DNA from: Methyloceanibacter sp.
GTDB taxonomy: Bacteria > Pseudomonadota > Alphaproteobacteria > Rhizobiales > Methyloligellaceae
DNA: 5,277 bases
NCBI GenBank assembly: GCA_025449615.1
Contig: JANWJA010000118.1
Span: forward strand, 1 to 5,277
Direction: 5' to 3'
Below are positions 4,886-5,277 of this stretch, one piece after another (within the stretch, counting starts at the first letter, position 1; every line of letters starts with the position of its first letter). The notes beneath the pieces are model-generated. The model was not told the DNA's origin and did no database searches. It saw only the letters and a program-made list of their open reading frames with translations. The translations under genes and the position numbers were made by a program.

Positions 4886-5277
4886 TACTCCGCCGCGCTT
4901 CGTCCGATCGCGCCCTGGCCGTAGCGCCGCTCGATATAGTCGATCACCATCTGCTTGAAGTCGGCGGCGACATTCGGCCCACGCAAGGTTACAGACTTCT
5001 TGCCGTCGACGAACACTGGCGCCGCCGGCGCTTCGCCGGTACCCGGCAGCGAGATGCCGATATCGGCATGTTTCGATTCGCCCGGCCCGTTGACGATGCA
5101 GCCCATCACCGCGACGTTGAGCGTTTCCACGCCCGGATATCGGCGCTTCCACTCCGGCATCGAGTCGCGGATGAAATCCTGGATGTCGCGGGCGAGCTCC
5201 TGGAACGTGGTGGAGGTCGTGCGCCCGCAACCGGGGCACGCCGCGACCAGCGGCACGAAGCTGCGGAAGCCCATGCT
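4885..5277 (-). CDS. ispG: 4-hydroxy-3-methylbut-2-enyl diphosphate synthase, C-terminal part, cut by window edge
   Basis: Penultimate enzyme of the MEP isoprenoid pathway: reduces methylerythritol cyclodiphosphate to HMBPP using a [4Fe-4S] cluster; cytoplasmic. The last 130 codons are present and the frame is open to the window edge, continuing beyond it. The cluster ligands are visible: CPGCGRT (first two Cys; plus-strand about 5226-5238) and the third Cys in [20 protein letters not shown] (about 5098-5100). The Glu seven residues after this third Cys (GPGE) matches the conserved catalytic Glu. The gap between the second and third Cys is 43 residues, about 11 more than I recall for the E. 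coli enzyme. The extra residues fall around [14 protein letters not shown], a feature I associate with alphaproteobacterial IspG. The C-terminus has [13 protein letters not shown] and YIERRYG. The gene lies 5' of, and is probably coupled to, the exported protein. Confidence 0.96.
   Translation of the reverse strand, partial: SMGFRSFVPLVAACPGCGRTTSTTFQELARDIQDFIRDSMPEWKRRYPGVETLNVAVMGCIVNGPGESKHADIGISLPGTGEAPAAPVFVDGKKSVTLRGPNVAADFKQMVIDYIERRYGQGAIGRSAAE

Noticed and set aside
5025..5039. Perfect hairpin CCGGCG-CTT-CGCCGG, with a similar shorter one at 4329-4341
   Set aside because: Both lie inside coding sequence for Ala/Pro/Gly-rich stretches, where such GC symmetry is common; no T-tract and no evidence of a repeat family.
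4739..5239. 166-residue minus-strand frame overlapping ispG and the exported protein gene
   Set aside because: The same strand in another frame encodes IspG with its cysteine ligands. The alternative product is Arg/Gly-rich without motifs.

Overview
The window looks like core chromosome of an alphaproteobacterium, most likely of the order Rhizobiales (Hyphomicrobiales). The evidence is the high G+C content, a zinc-ligand-free bL32, the alphaproteobacterial forms of PhaR, MtgA and IspG, and the order phaA / phaR / membrane protein / rpmF / mtgA / ispA, which I recall (unverified) as common in Bradyrhizobium-like genomes. No species can be named from this sequence alone. I saw no tRNA, rRNA, CRISPR array, insertion sequence or phage gene.

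Layout. Bases 1-176 (minus) are the 5' end of a thiolase gene, phaA. It is divergent from phaR (353-955, plus), across a 176-bp control region rich in short inverted repeats. Then follow three minus-strand genes: a four-helix membrane protein (966-1427), rpmF (1474-1659, with a plausible promoter at 1703-1731) and mtgA (1756-2454). mtgA is divergent from ispA (2529-3455), which is followed after 4 bp by a DUF1345-type membrane protein (3460-4161). Between that gene and a minus-strand secreted protein (4318-4875) lie about 155 bp. They are not empty: they encode, on the plus strand and without a proper 5' end, a degraded sigma-70 region 4 / LuxR-like helix-turn-helix. The window ends inside ispG (4885-5277, minus), whose stop codon overlaps the ribosome binding site of the secreted protein gene.

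Functionally there are two themes. One is carbon storage: PhaA condenses acetyl-CoA for polyhydroxybutyrate, and PhaR senses and regulates granule formation. The other runs from isoprenoids to the cell envelope: IspG makes HMBPP in the MEP pathway, IspA makes farnesyl diphosphate (the precursor of undecaprenyl phosphate), and MtgA polymerises lipid II, which is carried on that same lipid.

Most of the window is ordinary housekeeping DNA, and I see no convincing new multi-gene system. The most interesting item is the helix-turn-helix relic at 4166-4315. Lesser leads are the TGC-N3-GCA palindrome between phaA and phaR, the pore-like signature in the DUF1345 protein, and the uncharacterised four-cysteine exported protein coupled to ispG.
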